A DNA stretch of 64,000 bases from Chloracidobacterium sp. (GTDB lineage Bacteria > Acidobacteriota > Blastocatellia > Pyrinomonadales > Pyrinomonadaceae), in the NCBI GenBank assembly GCA_016716365.1, contig JADJWM010000018.1, positions 186,001 through 250,000 of the forward strand. Direction: 5' to 3'. The position numbers and the translations under genes were made by a program. Below, one piece after another: positions 61,671 to 64,000 of this stretch; the first letter of the stretch is position 1, and each line of letters begins with the position of its first letter. The notes below the pieces were generated by a model. It saw only the letters and a program-made list of their open reading frames with translations. It had not been told where the DNA came from and made no database searches.

Positions 61671-62629
61671 TCTTCGGCGCTAAGTTCCTCCTCTACGATC
61701 TGCGCTGCCGTCCGCCTCCTCCGAAGCCTTTTCCAAAGGTATCGAAGGATGAGGAAAATCGGCAAACATATGAATATGATAAACGGCAGGATGGCAATTG
61801 CGAAAGTTACGAGTCCGAGGACGAAGCCGGTGGCTGCCTCGATGCCGGTGTTAATCGCTTCGGCCAGTTGGGAAAAGAAACCGGCCCCGCTTGCCGAGAT
61901 GGCGGCGGGAGTCTGGATGCGGACCTTGATGGTCGAAAGGCTCGTCTGATTTTCGAGGAAGCGTTTGCGGCCCTCGATCTTTTCTATCTCGCCGCGAACT
62001 TCGGCCAATTGACGCTGGACGTTGAGGGCGTCATCGACCGAGTTTGCGCGCTTCATGATCTCCATGAACTGCTCTTCGAGCGCACGCTTTGCCTTGAGAC
62101 GGGCCTCGATGTCGATGAACTCTTCGGTGACGTCCTGGCCCTTTACCGTTTCGACGACGACGCGGTCGGCGGTTTTCCTTATCTCTTCAAGGGCCTGATC
62201 GAACTTGTCGGCCGGGACCCGCACGGTCATCGTGACCGTATCGCGGATGCTCGAACGGCGGTCGGAACTGCTCTGCTGAGTTTCGACCACAAAGCCGCCA
62301 CTGGACTCGGCGATCGACGAGATCTTTTTCTGGGCCTCTTCCGGCGTTGCGGATTCGAGGCCGATATCGGCGTTACGGATTATCTTGCGGTCGGTGGGGA
62401 CCGCGGGCTGACGGGCGGTTTCGGAGCCGGTCAGGGAAATATCGCTTTGCGTCGAGGGGTCTGTTTTACCGCCTCCGCCACCGCCGCCGGGATTGGAGTC
62501 GGCGGTCTCGAAGGCCGTTGCTCCGGGGCGCCGTTCGGCTGTAGACGGTTCAGCGAGGCCGGCGCCGCAGCCGGTGAACGAGACTGTTACGAGTGAAAAT
62601 ATAAGGACTGCAAGAGAGAGTTTTTTCAT
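61667..62629 (-). CDS. DUF4349 lipoprotein
   Basis: A 320-residue protein with lipobox SFTGC (Cys about residue 21), a Gly-rich stretch, then the DUF4349 domain: KIIRNADIGLESATPEEAQK, SGGFVVETQQSSSDRRSSIR, VTMTVRVPADKFDQALEEIR, VVVETVKGQDVTEEFIDIEA and a coiled coil (about 200-240). A late membrane helix (about 270-297) and basic tail (RYLWKRLRRRR) follow. Likely an envelope protein; function unknown. Confidence 0.85.
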   Translation of the reverse strand: MKKLSLAVLIFSLVTVSFTGCGAGLAEPSTAERRPGATAFETADSNPGGGGGGGKTDPSTQSDISLTGSETARQPAVPTDRKIIRNADIGLESATPEEAQKKISSIAESSGGFVVETQQSSSDRRSSIRDTVTMTVRVPADKFDQALEEIRKTADRVVVETVKGQDVTEEFIDIEARLKAKRALEEQFMEIMKRANSVDDALNVQRQLAEVRGEIEKIEGRKRFLENQTSLSTIKVRIQTPAAISASGAGFFSQLAEAINTGIEAATGFVLGLVTFAIAILPFIIFICLPIFLILRYLWKRLRRRRTAAQIVEEELSAEE

Positions 62630-62677
62630 TTCTATTCCTCCGTTCGTAAACGAACTTTAGAAGTAAGAACGAAGAAC

Positions 62678-63304
62678 TCATCCGGCCTTGCGTGCGGCTT
62701 CTTTGATACCTTCGCCGCGAAAGAGGGCCGCGGCACCGCTGAAGAGACGCCGGATGGCACGGAAAACTTTCGGGAAAAACCAGAAAAAGAAGATCGCAAA
62801 CAGCAGCAGGAAGATCGCTACGATGACGGGGGCAAAGACCGAGAGGACGGCGCCGGCAAAAGCGATCAAGTCTTCGACGAGCGATAGGACCCAGTTTGAG
62901 ACCGGCTCGGGGGACATATTGGCGCCGATCCGCGCCGCCGCCTTTGTACCGTGCGACGCAAACGCGAAACCGCCGCCGATCAGCGTCGCGGGAATGACGA
63001 TCGCCGGGTCCATATCCGCAACCGCCGCATAGGCCACGATCGCACCGGCCGGGACGCGTATGAATGTGTGGACCACGTCCCAAACGCTGTCAACATAAGG
63101 GATCTTGTCGGCGAAGAATTCGACGATGTACAGCCCGCCGGCGATCCCGATGATCACCCAGTTGTCGAGCACATCAAGCCCGCCGGGAAGCTTGACGCCC
63201 CCAAGCTTTTGCAGCAGGCCGAGGACCGAGACGGTCGCGTACAGATTGATCCCCGAGGTCCACGCGGAACCCAGTGCAAGAGTAAGTGTCGAAAACCATT
63301 CCAT
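62678..63304 (-). CDS. DUF4126-family membrane protein
   Basis: About 208 residues with several membrane helices: TLALGSAWTSGINLYATVSV, NWVIIGIAGGLYIVEFFADK, IPYVDSVWDVVHTFIRVPAG, VIPATLIGGGFAFASHGTKA and a C-terminal hydrophobic region (about 160-182). Family members are integral membrane proteins of unknown role. The ATG at 63304 (MEWFST) is chosen; the frame upstream to 63367 is translated from the repeat array, so it is not real coding. Confidence 0.8.
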   Translation of the reverse strand: MEWFSTLTLALGSAWTSGINLYATVSVLGLLQKLGGVKLPGGLDVLDNWVIIGIAGGLYIVEFFADKIPYVDSVWDVVHTFIRVPAGAIVAYAAVADMDPAIVIPATLIGGGFAFASHGTKAAARIGANMSPEPVSNWVLSLVEDLIAFAGAVLSVFAPVIVAIFLLLFAIFFFWFFPKVFRAIRRLFSGAAALFRGEGIKEAARKAG

Positions 63305-63308
63305 AGTG

Positions 63309-63384
63309 TTAAGGACGAGGGAAGAGGGACGAGGGACGAGTGAAAAGAGAAAAAGGACGAGGGACAAGGGCCGAGGGACGAGTG
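63309..63384. repeat. Left short-repeat array of cassette 3
   Basis: Units of GGGACGAGGGACGAG/GGACAAGGGCCGAG, starting 5 bp from the DUF4126 start. The inverted complement lies at 63935-64000. Confidence 0.7.
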
Positions 63385-63460
63385 ACTGCGATCAACGCGA
63401 ATTGCTTTTCGTTTAGGAATTCCATTTAAGAAGTCCGCACTTCCCAGTAAAAGGCACACG

Positions 63461-63850
63461 CTACAGGGACTGATCCGCACTCGAAATTCGAGAAAGGAGG
63501 CTGCGTCGCAACCCATTTAACATCTTTCGAACTTCAGAAACCAATTCGAAACAGTCTTTGGTTTCAGCCTCAGTCGTCAACCCCAGTTCGATAGAAATTA
63601 TAAGCTGAGTTTCAAGTTCCGCCAATGATCCTTCGGCATGGGAAACAAATCGGACGTAATCGCCGGTCGTTCTTCGAGCTTGACCCTCAGCGATGTTTGA
63701 GGGTATCGAAACCGAAGCTCGCCTCATCTGTGAAACCAACCCGAACTTTTCCTCACTTGGAAAACGGCTGGTCAATCGATAGACAAGCTTTACCAGGGCA
63801 ATGCTCTTTTGCCATACGATCAGCCCCTTGTAGCTTCCGTTTTCGTTCAT
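63461..63850 (-). CDS. Four-helix-bundle (S23/IVP-type) protein, cassette 3
   Basis: A 129-residue member of the S23/IVP family: YKGLIVWQKSIALVKLVYRL, FGLVSQMRRASVSIPSNIAE, GQARRTTGDYVRFVSHAEGS, LAELETQLIISIELGLTTEA. Third such gene in the window and the closest to the classic consensus. Lies between inverted GGGACGAGG-type arrays. Its right array runs off the window end. Confidence 0.9.
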   Translation of the reverse strand: MNENGSYKGLIVWQKSIALVKLVYRLTSRFPSEEKFGLVSQMRRASVSIPSNIAEGQARRTTGDYVRFVSHAEGSLAELETQLIISIELGLTTEAETKDCFELVSEVRKMLNGLRRSLLSRISSADQSL

Positions 63851-63934
63851 TGGCTTATGATATTCAGTAGATCATAATGCGAAAAACCACATAGCTGGCT
63901 CCTAAAATTGGTCACGATCAACCCACGCCGCCTT

Positions 63935-64000
63935 TTCCCTCGTCCCTTGTCCCTCGTCCCTTCCTCCTTAACATCTATCCCTCATCACCCGTCCCTTGCC
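63935..64000. repeat. Right short-repeat array of cassette 3 (cut by window edge)
   Basis: CCCTCGTCCCTTGTCCCTCG-type units, the inverted complement of the array at 63309; it continues to the last base. Confidence 0.7.

Overview
The window looks like a chromosomal contig of an Acidobacteriota bacterium, most likely class Blastocatellia (Pyrinomonadaceae-like). This placement is inferred from the gene mix, not from a marker phylogeny: a large Oar-type TonB receptor with an N-terminal carboxypeptidase-regulatory domain, secreted delta-60/FG-GAP proteins, zinc-ribbon membrane proteins with Asn-rich tails, a futalosine-pathway menaquinone gene, a Kgd-type fused 2-oxoglutarate enzyme and an HspR-controlled dnaK-dnaJ operon. 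GC is moderately high and genes are dense on both strands. I saw no rRNA, tRNA or CRISPR array.

Layout. 0-4.4 kb: a quinol nitric oxide reductase cut by the window edge, a secreted amidohydrolase, mqnE and a secreted hypothetical. 4.4-17.6 kb: an accessory stretch of small stand-alone enzymes and regulators (REP-associated transposase with its palindromes, DinB-like, VOC, DUF1801, SRPBCC, DHFR-like, ArsR, DoxX-like), a PD-(D/E)XK-like protein, and two broken genes. 17.6-20 kb: a BlaI repressor with tandem operators and a BlaR1-like M56 protein carrying ankyrin repeats. 20-24.3 kb: an oxidative-stress block of perR-katG, a divergent COQ7/ferritin-like gene and a decayed second katG tail. 25.7-39 kb: housekeeping genes (nucleotide-sugar epimerase, ribH-nusB, kgd, capA-like, smc). 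40-44.4 kb: dnaK-dnaJ-hspR with a HAIR-like operator. 44.4-47 kb: a lone terminase-like gene loaded with in-frame repeats. 47.8-64 kb: Oar receptor, pgsA, metallophosphoesterase, tyrS, secreted repeat proteins, a dikinase-like protein and envelope genes.

The most unusual signal is a recurrent architecture. Three separate four-helix-bundle (S23/IVP-type) genes (43.5, 52.2 and 63.6 kb) are each bracketed by short degenerate tandem repeats. The right-hand array is the inverted complement of the left-hand one, and each locus uses its own repeat sequence. Gene-less versions of the same inverted arrays occur between dnaK and dnaJ and, in frame, inside the terminase gene. This resembles the intervening sequences of 23S rRNA (terminal stem with the ORF in the loop), but at protein-gene boundaries. 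Other dispersed palindromes, including a roughly 100 bp repeat pair at 44.4 and 59.3 kb, suggest a genome rich in small repeats.

Two genes, smc and a secreted alpha/beta hydrolase, are split by one missing base in a G/C run. This is as likely to be assembly error as biology.
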